In this document: piece by piece, positions 7,061 through 13,785 of the stretch
Layout of the letters: each line of letters starts with the position of its first letter
Position numbering within the stretch: the first letter of the stretch is position 1
Assembly: GCA_039805165.1 (NCBI GenBank)
Contig: JBDLUS010000112.1
Location: 1-19,970, forward strand
Origin: CAIZGX01 sp039805165
Lineage (GTDB): Bacteria; Bacteroidota; Bacteroidia; Flavobacteriales_D; Sanyastnellaceae
Direction of reading: 5' to 3'
Length of the DNA: 19,970 nt
Notes under the pieces: model-generated
Seen by the model: the letters and a program-made list of their open reading frames with translations, nothing else
Database searches by the model: none
What the model was told of the DNA's origin: nothing
Translations under genes and position numbers: made by a program

Positions 7061-8467
7061 ATGAAAACTAAAATTGAACGAGCACTTAACCTTTTGTCGA
7101 CAAATAAGCCCGCACAGCTCATTCGGCACTGCAGCGTGGGAGATGGCATAATTCAATTAGACGGCTCATTGTTCTTGGATGCTATTCAAAAATTTGAAAA
7201 GAACTACGCTAACATTAAAGTTGAAAAATTCGTCCCTGCATCCGGAGCCGCAACACGCATGTTCGCTCCACTCAGCGGTGTAGATTTATTGAATCCGAAC
7301 GACGAAGCCGAATACTTTTTTCTTCACATACGCGACTTTCCTTTCTTTAATTCGATTCTTTTAGACTTCGAAAAAGATGCGTTGAGTTACGATGAAACCA
7401 CTGGCATCGAGAGATATTCTCGTGTATTAAACTTTCTATTCAACAACGGTTATGCTACCCTTCCGAAAGGCGCTGTTCCCTTTCATTCATATGATGAAGA
7501 AGAACGCACTGCCTTTGCTGAACACTCCGTTGAAAGCACTCATTACATGCAACAAAACGGAAGTCACGAAATTCATTTCACCATTCCCGCCGAACACAGA
7601 ATGTTGGTGGAAAATATCTTCCATTCTTTTTTTGAAAATCAACTCGATAGCATTAAAAAGATTTCATTCAGTTCGCAAGACCCAAATACGCACATTCCAG
7701 CACTCGATAAGAACAACATGCCCGTCCTAAATGAAAACGGAGAGGTGTTCTTGCGTCCCGCAGGCCATGGCGCTTTACTTAAAAACTTGCAAGAATTAAA
7801 GGGAGAATGTGTCTTCATTCAAAACATAGATAACATCACAGAGGCTTCGCACCATGCAGATGTTGCGGCGTACAGAAAACTTATGGGTGGCGTGCTTTTC
7901 GGCCTTGTTGAAGAAAGAAACATCTTGCTTCGCGATCTTGAAATTCAAACAGATCGTGCCGAAGAACGTGCAATCGCCTTCCTTGAAAAATGGTTTAAGA
8001 CACAAATGCGAGGATCATCATTGGTTGAACAGTTGAACAAGCCTCTTCGTGTTTGCGGAATGGTAGAAAATACCGGAGAGCCCGGCGGTGGGCCGTTTTG
8101 GGTGAAAGACGATTCTGGAATTGAATCGAAACAAATCATTGAAAAAGCTCAAATCAACAAAGAAGATGCTGAGCAATTGGGCGTTTTCGAAAAGTCTACT
8201 CACTTCAATCCGGTTGATTTAGTTTGTCATTTTTTAGATCACAACGGAAATAAATACAATCTCGAAGATTTCCGAAACCCAACTGCAGCGCTTGTTAGCG
8301 AGAAGCTCATGCTGGGAAAACGAACCAGTGTAATTGAATTACCTGGACTTTGGAACGGAAGCATGTGGGACTGGAATACAGTCTTTGTTGAAATTCCTTC
8401 GCGTGTATTTCATCCCGTGAAAACCGTGAATGACCTTCTAAAAAGTGGACACAAGCCGAAGGCTTAA
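7061..8467 (+). CDS. DUF4301 family protein
   Basis: A 468-residue cytoplasmic protein of the Bacteroidota-specific DUF4301 family. Landmarks are KFVPASGAATRM (residues 56-67), RPAGHGALL (232-240), FIQNIDN and a GGVLFG block. The PASGAATRM and RPAGHGAL(L) blocks, together with the later IENIDN-like segment, are reminiscent of the nucleotide-binding signature and sugar-binding loops of NDP-sugar pyrophosphorylases. That is a suggestion of fold, not an established function. It has its own -7 box, and its stop TAA overlaps the convergent ABC ATPase stop at 8464-8467. It sits between galE and lipid A genes, which is compatible with a role in sugar-nucleotide metabolism but does not prove it. Confidence 0.8.
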   Translation: MKTKIERALNLLSTNKPAQLIRHCSVGDGIIQLDGSLFLDAIQKFEKNYANIKVEKFVPASGAATRMFAPLSGVDLLNPNDEAEYFFLHIRDFPFFNSILLDFEKDALSYDETTGIERYSRVLNFLFNNGYATLPKGAVPFHSYDEEERTAFAEHSVESTHYMQQNGSHEIHFTIPAEHRMLVENIFHSFFENQLDSIKKISFSSQDPNTHIPALDKNNMPVLNENGEVFLRPAGHGALLKNLQELKGECVFIQNIDNITEASHHADVAAYRKLMGGVLFGLVEERNILLRDLEIQTDRAEERAIAFLEKWFKTQMRGSSLVEQLNKPLRVCGMVENTGEPGGGPFWVKDDSGIESKQIIEKAQINKEDAEQLGVFEKSTHFNPVDLVCHFLDHNGNKYNLEDFRNPTAALVSEKLMLGKRTSVIELPGLWNGSMWDWNTVFVEIPSRVFHPVKTVNDLLKSGHKPKA

Positions 8468-9063
8468 CTCAACGTCCAGATATCTGAACACCCAGTCAAT
8501 TCTGACTCTGAAGCGTTAGACGCAACGATAACCGTTTTGTTTTTCTTGCTTGAAACAACAAATTCCGAAAACCACATTTCAGCATCCTTATCGAGGTGAG
8601 CACACGGCTCGTCTAAGAAAACACAAGAAACATCTGATAACAGCGCGGTTCCTAATTTCACACGCTGCTTCATTCCACTTGAAAAATATTTCAATGCCTT
8701 GTTTGCATGTTTTTCAAGTTGAAGAATTTCAGGTATCTCATTCACTGAATACGAGGCTTCAAATGCCTTCAATCCGTGTGTAAACTGAAGGTGTTCAAGT
8801 AGTGTGAAGTCTTCGTAAAGCCCCATTGCAGGTGAGCACAACGAAATATTTTTCCATATTTCATCGGAAGGAATTCCTTCATAGGTCACCATTCCTTCTG
8901 AAGCAGATAAATAGCCTGAAATAATTTGAACCAAGGTCGATTTTCCAGAACCGTTCTGACCTACAATACCAATGTGATCTCCTGAATGAAAGGTTCGATT
9001 TAGGTGACGGAAAATATATTTTCCACCGAACTTCTTACCAATATTTTGAAGTTCTATTTGCAA
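8464..9063 (-). CDS. ABC transporter ATP-binding protein lacking Q-loop Gln and H-loop His
   Basis: I place the start at TTG 9063, one base after the lpxA stop, giving a 199-residue protein beginning MQIELQNIGKKF, the usual N-terminus of this Bacteroidota family. A further TTG at 9090 would overlap lpxA by 26 bases. Walker A is GQNGSGKST (35-43), the signature is SSGMKQR (128-134) and Walker B is CVFLDEP (147-153) with the D-loop HLD. The canonical Q-loop Gln is replaced (CSPAMGLYEDF, 76-86), and the switch His is absent (VIVASNASE, 178-186). No permease gene is adjacent. Its close coupling to lpxA suggests an envelope or division-related role, but the substrate is unknown. Confidence 0.85.
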   Translation of the reverse strand: MQIELQNIGKKFGGKYIFRHLNRTFHSGDHIGIVGQNGSGKSTLVQIISGYLSASEGMVTYEGIPSDEIWKNISLCSPAMGLYEDFTLLEHLQFTHGLKAFEASYSVNEIPEILQLEKHANKALKYFSSGMKQRVKLGTALLSDVSCVFLDEPCAHLDKDAEMWFSEFVVSSKKNKTVIVASNASESELTGCSDIWTLS

Positions 9064-9064
9064 C

Positions 9065-9844
9065 TTATGTAGTCTGTGCGCCGCGTACAACGCCCTTTTC
9101 AGAACGTTGAATGAACGCGAGAACGATTTGCTTTTCTTCTGATTCTGGAAGCGTTTCTACAATTTGCTTCACCCCTGCGGCCAAGCTATTGTTGTGCACG
9201 AATAACGCTCTGTAAATATCTTCCAATCGATATACCTGCTCGTCTGTGTATCCTCTTCTTCTTAATCCAATGCTGTTAACACCAATGAAACTGAGGGGTT
9301 CGCGAGCTACCTTAATGAATGGAGGTACATTTTTTCTAACCAAGGAACCGCCTGCAATAAATGCGTGATCTCCGATTTCAATAAACTGCTGAACAGCTAC
9401 AACACCTTCAACCACCACCCAATTTCCAATGGTAACGTGACCCGCAATATTCGCCGAATTCGCTATCACACAATTGTCTCCAACGAATGCATCGTGCGCT
9501 AAATGCACATAAGCCATAAGCAGACAGTTGCTTCCCACTTTCGTGGTCATGCGGTCTTTCGTGCCGCGGTTAAGCGTGCAGCATTCTCTAATCGTTGTAT
9601 TGTCTCCTATTTCAACGGTGGTCTTTTCACCAGCAAACTTCAAATCTTGCGGAATAGCCGAGATCACGGCTCCAGGAAAAATGCGGCAATTCTTTCCAAT
9701 GCGCGCGCCATCCATAATGGTTACATTCGGTCCGATCCACGTTCCTTCTCCAATAACAACATCGCCATAAATCGTTGTGAATGGACCTATTTCAACCCCC
9801 TCACCAATTTTAGCATCCGGATGAATCTGTGTTAAATTGCTCAT
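9065..9844 (-). CDS. lpxA: Acyl-ACP--UDP-N-acetylglucosamine O-acyltransferase LpxA
   Basis: The 259-residue protein is a left-handed parallel beta-helix acyltransferase with hexapeptide repeats from about residue 5 to 185 (IGEGVEIGPFTTI, IGKNCRIFPGAVI and so on). LMAYVHLAHD carries the catalytic His pair H114/H117, matching H122/H125 of E. coli LpxA. The C-terminal helical part (RRRGYTDEQVYRLEDIYRAL) is typical. It transfers a 3-hydroxyacyl chain from ACP to UDP-GlcNAc, the first step of lipid A synthesis. The start codon overlaps the lpxC/fabZ stop in an ATGA, so the two are translated together and the next lipid A enzyme (LpxC) is encoded immediately upstream. Confidence 0.97.
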   Translation of the reverse strand: MSNLTQIHPDAKIGEGVEIGPFTTIYGDVVIGEGTWIGPNVTIMDGARIGKNCRIFPGAVISAIPQDLKFAGEKTTVEIGDNTTIRECCTLNRGTKDRMTTKVGSNCLLMAYVHLAHDAFVGDNCVIANSANIAGHVTIGNWVVVEGVVAVQQFIEIGDHAFIAGGSLVRKNVPPFIKVAREPLSFIGVNSIGLRRRGYTDEQVYRLEDIYRALFVHNNSLAAGVKQIVETLPESEEKQIVLAFIQRSEKGVVRGAQTT

Positions 9845-11262
9845 GCCTTTTCTGTTGTTTGTGCTGGTACTTTATCTTTCACAACTTGCGCTAACATAGT
9901 GGCTTCGCCCACTTCTTTTCCATTTACATAAGCTACACCGCGCATATTCACTAAGCCTCTGCGAATTGGAGATTCAAGTCTTAGGTGGAAGATAAGTGTG
10001 TCTCCTGGAAGTACTTTTTGTTTGAATTTCACCCCATCGATCTTCATGAAGTAAGTGCTATATAACTCTGGCTCTTCCACTTGACTTAGCGCGAATATTC
10101 CACCTACCTGCGCCATGGCTTCAATTTGCAATACCCCTGGCATTACCGGATTTCCCGGAAAATGTCCCTGGAAAAACGGTTCGTTCAACGTGATGTTCTT
10201 CAACCCAACAATACTCTCATTGTCCATAGCTATCACGCGATCTACCAACAAGAATGGGTATCGGTGCGGAAGCATTTTGCTGATTTGGTTGATATCGAAA
10301 ACTGTTTTTGTTAAGTCAAAAGAGACAGCAGACTGACGCTTTTTGTCCCAAGCCTTTAACACTTTTGCGAATGCTACGTTTCCAGCATGTCCTGGGCGTG
10401 CAGCCAAAATATGTCCGCGTAAAAACTTACCTGTTAATGCTAAATCTCCAACAATATCGAGAAGTTTATGTCGAGCAGGCTCGTTTTCATATTGAAGTTT
10501 AATGGTGTTCAACACCCCTATTCCTTCCACCTTCACATCAATTTCTTCACGACCCAATTCTTTCAAGATATCTTTAATCTGCTGATCGGTGTAATCTTTA
10601 TCTACCATCACAATGGCATTGTCGAGGCTTCCACCTTTGATCAAACCGTTTTTAGCAAGTAGCTCTAATTCTCTCAAAAAAACAAAGGTTCTACACTTTG
10701 AAATTTCGCTTGAGAATTGATCCAAATGATACATCTGAGCATGCTGAGTGCCCAATATCGGCGAGTTATAATCAACCATTACGGTTACTCTGTACTCTCC
10801 GCCATTCGTAGGAACAGCCAACATTTCAACGCCCTTCTCAGCGTCTTCAAACGTGATATTCTCGTCTAAAACGATGTACTTTCTATCTGCGTTTTGTTCT
10901 TCGTATCCTCCAGCCTCTATAGCTTCTACGAAAGGCCATGCACTTCCGTCCATAATTGGAATTTCTGGGCCGGTAATCTGAAGAAGCGCATTATCAACGC
11001 GACTTCCATAAAGCGCTGCTAGAACGTGTTCCGTTGTATAAACGCGTGCGCCGTTTTGCTCCAATGTTGTCCCTCTTTGGGTTCCAACTACACGATCGCA
11101 ATCCGCGTCAATAATTGGCGAACCCTCTATATCTACACGTTGAAATTTATATCCGTGATTCTCCGGTGCTGGGCAAATAGTAAGTGTTACTGGTTCTCCG
11201 GTATGTAAGCCAACTCCGTTGAATACGATTGGCGCTTTAACTGTTCTCTGTTTTGAAGACAT
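9841..11262 (-). CDS. lpxC/fabZ: Bifunctional LpxC deacetylase / FabZ 3-hydroxyacyl-ACP dehydratase
   Basis: The 473-residue fusion is characteristic of Bacteroidota. Residues 1 to about 305 are LpxC, the zinc-dependent UDP-3-O-acyl-GlcNAc deacetylase and committed step of lipid A synthesis, with E78-H79 (TTEHVLAAL) and H265/D269 (RHKLLDIVGD) at the positions of the catalytic base and zinc ligands. Residues about 320-465 are FabZ with HRYPFLLVDRV, catalytic H367 (GHFPGNPVMPG) and E381 (LQIEAMAQ), which dehydrates 3-hydroxyacyl-ACP and competes with LpxA for the same acyl donor. Fusing them may balance fatty acid and lipid A flux. lpxD, often upstream in related genomes, is not here. The promoter region holds a perfect inverted repeat. 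Confidence 0.97.
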   Translation of the reverse strand: MSSKQRTVKAPIVFNGVGLHTGEPVTLTICPAPENHGYKFQRVDIEGSPIIDADCDRVVGTQRGTTLEQNGARVYTTEHVLAALYGSRVDNALLQITGPEIPIMDGSAWPFVEAIEAGGYEEQNADRKYIVLDENITFEDAEKGVEMLAVPTNGGEYRVTVMVDYNSPILGTQHAQMYHLDQFSSEISKCRTFVFLRELELLAKNGLIKGGSLDNAIVMVDKDYTDQQIKDILKELGREEIDVKVEGIGVLNTIKLQYENEPARHKLLDIVGDLALTGKFLRGHILAARPGHAGNVAFAKVLKAWDKKRQSAVSFDLTKTVFDINQISKMLPHRYPFLLVDRVIAMDNESIVGLKNITLNEPFFQGHFPGNPVMPGVLQIEAMAQVGGIFALSQVEEPELYSTYFMKIDGVKFKQKVLPGDTLIFHLRLESPIRRGLVNMRGVAYVNGKEVGEATMLAQVVKDKVPAQTTEKA

Positions 11263-11266
11263 GCTG

Positions 11267-11274
11267 CAAAATTA
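11267..11274 (-). promoter_or_regulatory. -7 box TAATTTTG of the lpxC/fabZ-lpxA operon
   Basis: Exact TAnnTTTG on the minus strand, only four bases from the lpxC/fabZ ATG. No TTG-like -33 box is seen at normal spacing; that space is filled by an inverted repeat. If used, the mRNA is essentially leaderless. Read-through from tetR is the alternative. Confidence 0.4.
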
Positions 11275-11276
11275 GT

Positions 11277-11297
11277 GTGAATTAACAGGTAATTCAC
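11277..11297. promoter_or_regulatory. Perfect inverted repeat GTGAATTA-N5-TAATTCAC at the lpxC promoter
   Basis: Two perfect 8-base arms (11277-11284 and 11290-11297) flank ACAGG. The repeat starts two bases from the lpxC -7 box and occupies the spacer toward -33, an ideal place for a repressor or an activator that replaces the -33 contact. It could alternatively form an AT-rich stem that weakly ends tetR transcription; only a short T-run follows in that direction. Confidence 0.5.
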
Positions 11298-11324
11298 TTG
11301 ATTATCGAATAGATTCTTTCTTTG

Positions 11325-11888
11325 TTATTTGCGAATAGACTGAATAATGGCGTCTGCCATTTCTCTTACTTCCTTCTCGGTAATTTTCTTCTTCTCAACA
11401 GCCTTTAATCTTACAACTGCAAACACACTTGAAAGAACATGTTCAAACTGAAAAGCAACATTCATTTTCTTGAATTTACCGGTCTTCTGACCTTCCTTCA
11501 ACAAGGCCGTCAATGCTGAAAAAGCATCCTCCATTTCCTTGTTCTTGCTGTATTGAGGTGAATTGCGGTACTGAATAACAGCCAAATAACGCAACGGTGC
11601 CGTAGAAAAATATCCGTAAAGAGCTAACCAAGCTTGGGTCAAACGCTGAACCTCTTTTCCTTTTACCGAAAGTGACTCATGCAACGCACGCGCAGCTTCT
11701 GTGCATGTTTCCACATAAAGACTTTCGAATAAATCTTCTTTGCTTGGAAAGTGGTGGTAAATTGTACCTACCGCAACACCTGAAAGCTTTGCTAATTCAG
11801 ACATTGGAGAAGCGTGAAAGCCCCCGTTTGAGATTAATTTTAAGGCTGTGTTTACGACCTTATCTCTTCTTGAAATTTCTTTTGCCAT
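11325..11888 (-). CDS. TetR/AcrR family transcriptional regulator
   Basis: The 187-residue protein has the TetR N-terminal DNA-binding domain at about 5-55: a first helix RRDKVVNTALKLI, then the helix-turn-helix around SELAKLSGVAVGTIYHHFPSKEDLF. The ligand-binding C-terminal domain is divergent, as usual, and the Lys/Glu-rich C-terminus ends in a short amphipathic helix. The ATG is supported by the family N-terminus. A palindrome of TetR type lies between the -7 box and the ATG, so autorepression is likely. It reads toward lpxC/fabZ with a 62-base gap; whether it also controls lipid A genes is open, as the palindrome in front of lpxC has a different sequence. Ligand unknown. Confidence 0.93.
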   Translation of the reverse strand: MAKEISRRDKVVNTALKLISNGGFHASPMSELAKLSGVAVGTIYHHFPSKEDLFESLYVETCTEAARALHESLSVKGKEVQRLTQAWLALYGYFSTAPLRYLAVIQYRNSPQYSKNKEMEDAFSALTALLKEGQKTGKFKKMNVAFQFEHVLSSVFAVVRLKAVEKKKITEKEVREMADAIIQSIRK

Positions 11889-11889
11889 A

Positions 11890-11907
11890 ACCGAATGTTC
11901 GTTCGGT
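11890..11907. promoter_or_regulatory. Likely TetR operator ACCGAA-N6-TTCGGT
   Basis: Perfect 6-base arms (11890-11895 and 11902-11907) with 6 bases between. The repeat begins immediately downstream of the tetR -7 box and ends two bases from its ATG, so it covers the expected transcription start. Sequence style (ACCGAAC...TTCGGT) and size suit a TetR dimer. It may also affect the divergent yqeY-like gene 101 bases away. Confidence 0.65.
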
Positions 11908-11915
11908 CAAAGATA
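11908..11915 (-). promoter_or_regulatory. -7 box TATCTTTG of tetR
   Basis: Exact match to TAnnTTTG on the minus strand, directly abutting the TetR-type palindrome. No convincing -33 box upstream. Confidence 0.5.
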
Positions 11916-12008
11916 TTTCCTTTTCTAAACACTGGAGTTGAAACTTTTCACCAACAGCCTTTTAATAAAGAAGAAATTACTAAACTTGCAGAACTAAAAT
12001 TTGAACAC

Positions 12009-12458
12009 ATGTCAATACAAGAAAGAATCAACGAAGATTTAAAAACAGCGATGAAAGCTGGAGAGAAGGATAAGTTAATGGCTCTTAGAGATATTAAAAG
12101 CAAGCTTCTTCTTGAAATGACTAAAGACGGTGGAGATGGCGCTGTGGATGATACGAAAGCTGTTGCTATTCTGAACAAACTCTTCAAACAACGTCAAGAG
12201 TCTATTGAAATCTACAGAACTCAAAATCGCCCTGATCTTTTGGAAGAAGAGCAATTGCAAGCGAATGTTATTGCTGCCTACTTGCCCGCTCAATTAACTC
12301 CAGAAGAGCTGGAAGCTGAAATCAAAAACTTCATTGCACAGGTTGGAGCTAGTTCTCCAAGCGATCTTGGAAAAGTTATGGGTGTTGCTTCAAAAGCCTT
12401 AACGGGTAAGGCAGACGGAAAGGCAATCTCTGAAACCGTGAAGAGACTTTTGAGTTAA
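12009..12458 (+). CDS. GatB/YqeY domain protein
   Basis: A 149-residue stand-alone YqeY protein, resembling the C-terminal tail domain of the GatB subunit of glutamyl-tRNA(Gln) amidotransferase. Landmarks are MSIQERINEDLKTAMKAGEK, LRDIKSKLL, a central RQESIEIYRTQNRPDL, the AYLPAQLTPEEL block and the DLGKVMGVASKALTGKADG C-terminal helix pair. The start at 12009 matches the family. The frame stays open back to an ATG at 11895, but that would run through the tetR operator and has no family match. Such proteins probably bind tRNA or tRNA-like targets; the precise role is unsettled. It is followed two bases later by a retropepsin-like protease gene, so the two form an operon. Confidence 0.93.
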   Translation: MSIQERINEDLKTAMKAGEKDKLMALRDIKSKLLLEMTKDGGDGAVDDTKAVAILNKLFKQRQESIEIYRTQNRPDLLEEEQLQANVIAAYLPAQLTPEELEAEIKNFIAQVGASSPSDLGKVMGVASKALTGKADGKAISETVKRLLS

Positions 12459-12460
12459 TC

Positions 12461-12859
12461 ATGGATATCATTGGTCGTAAAACCATTATTCAACTTCCTC
12501 AATTAGGAGGTACTAATGTGCGCGCCAAAATAGATACGGGTGCTTTTCGCACAGCCGTTCACTGCGAATCGTGGTCTTTGAAAGAAATTAACGGGAAGGA
12601 TGTGTTGGAAGTGACCATTCAATGGGAATCTGGAAAACCCGTTGTACTTCACTTCAATAAATTTCAAAAGCGCACGATAAAAAATTCTTTCGGACAAACG
12701 GAAGAGCGCTATTGTGTTAGAACACTGATACTCATTCACAAGAAAAAGATTCAATCTGAAATTTCGTTTACGAATAGATCGGGAATGAGATATCCCGTGT
12801 TGTTGGGAAGGAAAACAATTGGGAAGAAATTCTTAGTAGACGTTTCGCTGAAGAGTTAA
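12461..12859 (+). CDS. Retropepsin-like (RimB / 'ATP-dependent zinc protease' family) protein
   Basis: A 132-residue single-domain protein. AKIDTGAFRTAVHC (residues 22-35) has the Asp-Thr-Gly catalytic motif of retropepsin-like aspartyl peptidases (D25-T26-G27). The C-terminal VLLGRKTIGKKFLVDVS (113-129) is the family's second signature. The family was long annotated as 'ATP-dependent zinc protease' (DUF785); some members work with the ATP-grasp ligase RimK, trimming glutamate tails on ribosomal protein S6. No rimK is in this window, so that link is only by family. It starts two bases after yqeY. At 132 residues it is on the short side for the family, but both signatures are intact. Likely cytoplasmic. 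Confidence 0.85.
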   Translation: MDIIGRKTIIQLPQLGGTNVRAKIDTGAFRTAVHCESWSLKEINGKDVLEVTIQWESGKPVVLHFNKFQKRTIKNSFGQTEERYCVRTLILIHKKKIQSEISFTNRSGMRYPVLLGRKTIGKKFLVDVSLKS

Positions 12860-12861
12860 AA

Positions 12862-12897
12862 AAAAAGAGGCCGCCTCTCCCAAAACGACCCCTTTTT
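12862..12897 (+). terminator. Putative imperfect terminator after the yqeY-protease operon
   Basis: AAAAAGAGG (12862-12870) can pair with CCCCTTTTT (12889-12897) with one mismatch and an 18-base loop, ending in a T-run. A competing small palindrome AGAGGC-C-GCCTCT lies at 12866-12878, preceded by A residues. The structure resembles a decayed A-stem/T-stem terminator. Position right after the stop codon fits. Confidence 0.4.
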
Positions 12898-13064
12898 AGA
12901 ATCACTCTTTTTCATGCTAGATGAAAGAAGAATGAATAACTAAACCTTACCTATTTGAAAAATCTACTCTTTGTTTTTTAGGGAGAGTAAAACTTTTGAA
13001 TGTTCTCTACAGCATTCATAGTCTTATACCCCAGGTGTTAAATAAAGGTTACGTTTTTTTTAAT
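12898..13064. other. AT-rich intergenic stretch with no recognised element
   Basis: The gap between the protease and recO (240 bases in all) is long for this compact window. It holds the terminator above, a small hairpin TTTCAT-N5-ATGAAA near 12910-12926, scattered T-runs and the recO -7 box. I find no ORF of useful size, tRNA or riboswitch I know. Confidence 0.5.
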
Positions 13065-13072
13065 TATTTTTG
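13065..13072 (+). promoter_or_regulatory. -7 box TATTTTTG upstream of recO
   Basis: Exact TAnnTTTG, 27 bases before the recO ATG. No -33 box recognised. It overlaps a TTG that could extend the recO frame by 10 codons, which argues against that longer start. Confidence 0.35.
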
Positions 13073-13077
13073 AAAGG

Positions 13078-13092
13078 CCCAATTTCATTGGG
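13078..13092 (+). other. Small perfect hairpin in the recO leader
   Basis: CCCAAT-TTC-ATTGGG forms a 6-base stem with a three-base loop, ending seven bases before the recO ATG. It would sit at the 5' end of the predicted transcript and could affect translation or stability. Short enough to be chance. Confidence 0.3.
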
Positions 13093-13099
13093 GAAAAAC

Positions 13100-13762
13100 A
13101 TGACAGAACGAGTAAACGCATATGTGCTTTCAAGCCGAAAATTCAAAGATTCACTTCGTTTGGCGCATGTGTTTACCTTAGAGTATGGTGTTCAGACCTT
13201 TTTATTTCGAACCGGAAAGAAGGGCGAGAACATTTCTTTCTTCCAACCCCTGAACGCCATTCAGTTTTCTGGAAAAAAACAAGATGGAAAGTTAGAAATC
13301 GCTAAAGACATGAGCCTGAGCGAAGTCTATACGAGCATTCCATTTCAAGTTGAAAAATCTACTGTAGCGCTTTTCATTGCGGAGTTTCTCTACCGGTGCT
13401 TACCTGAACACTACGTCAATGAAGAGGTGTTTCATCTCATTCAAAAAACAACCCAGCGACTCGATTCATCTGAAAAAACAGGCACTCTTCCCATTCACTT
13501 CCTAGCGCAATTTGCTATGGAAATGGGGTTTCTGAGCGATGAATATGAACTAACATTTGAGAACACGCGAAGCGACGAAGCGTTGCTTCATAAGGCCCTT
13601 CAACTTTTCATTTCAACCTCTATAGAAAATGATGTTCAAAGCGCATTAAATCGCGATCAGCGCAAGTCCTTGCTAGAAGAGCTTATCGCTTTTTGTTCCT
13701 CGCATTTAGACACTTCCATTCGATTGAATTCGTTGGAAATGTTTCACGAAATTTTCGATTAA
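13100..13762 (+). CDS. recO: DNA repair protein RecO
   Basis: From ATG 13100 the protein has 220 residues, MTERVNAYVLSSRKFKDSLR, matching the RecO N-terminal OB-fold (residues about 1-80, including FQPLNAIQF). The helical region follows with IPFQVEKSTVALFIAEFLYRCL and HFLAQFAMEMGF. The longer frame from TTG 13070 adds ten residues with no family match and overlaps the predicted -7 box. RecO works with RecR to load RecA on SSB-coated single strands in RecF-pathway gap repair. As in other Bacteroidota, the zinc-binding Cys cluster of some RecO proteins is not seen. Followed 23 bases later by the polymerase III delta' gene. Confidence 0.9.
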   Translation: MTERVNAYVLSSRKFKDSLRLAHVFTLEYGVQTFLFRTGKKGENISFFQPLNAIQFSGKKQDGKLEIAKDMSLSEVYTSIPFQVEKSTVALFIAEFLYRCLPEHYVNEEVFHLIQKTTQRLDSSEKTGTLPIHFLAQFAMEMGFLSDEYELTFENTRSDEALLHKALQLFISTSIENDVQSALNRDQRKSLLEELIAFCSSHLDTSIRLNSLEMFHEIFD

Positions 13763-13770
13763 ACTTCTGT

Positions 13771-13778
13771 TATCTTCG
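13771..13778 (+). promoter_or_regulatory. Possible -7-like box TATCTTCG before the delta' gene
   Basis: One base different from TATCTTTG, seven bases before the ATG at 13786 in the short recO-delta' gap. It may allow independent transcription of the downstream gene. Weak evidence. Confidence 0.25.
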
Positions 13779-13785
13779 CAATGAA

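Noticed and set aside
11895..12008. 38-codon N-terminal extension of the YqeY protein
   Set aside because: It runs from inside the tetR operator, has no family match, and the standard MSIQERI start follows at 12009.
13693..13785. 31-codon N-terminal extension of the delta' subunit overlapping recO
   Set aside because: It is the out-of-phase reading of recO; the conserved N-terminus starts at 13786.
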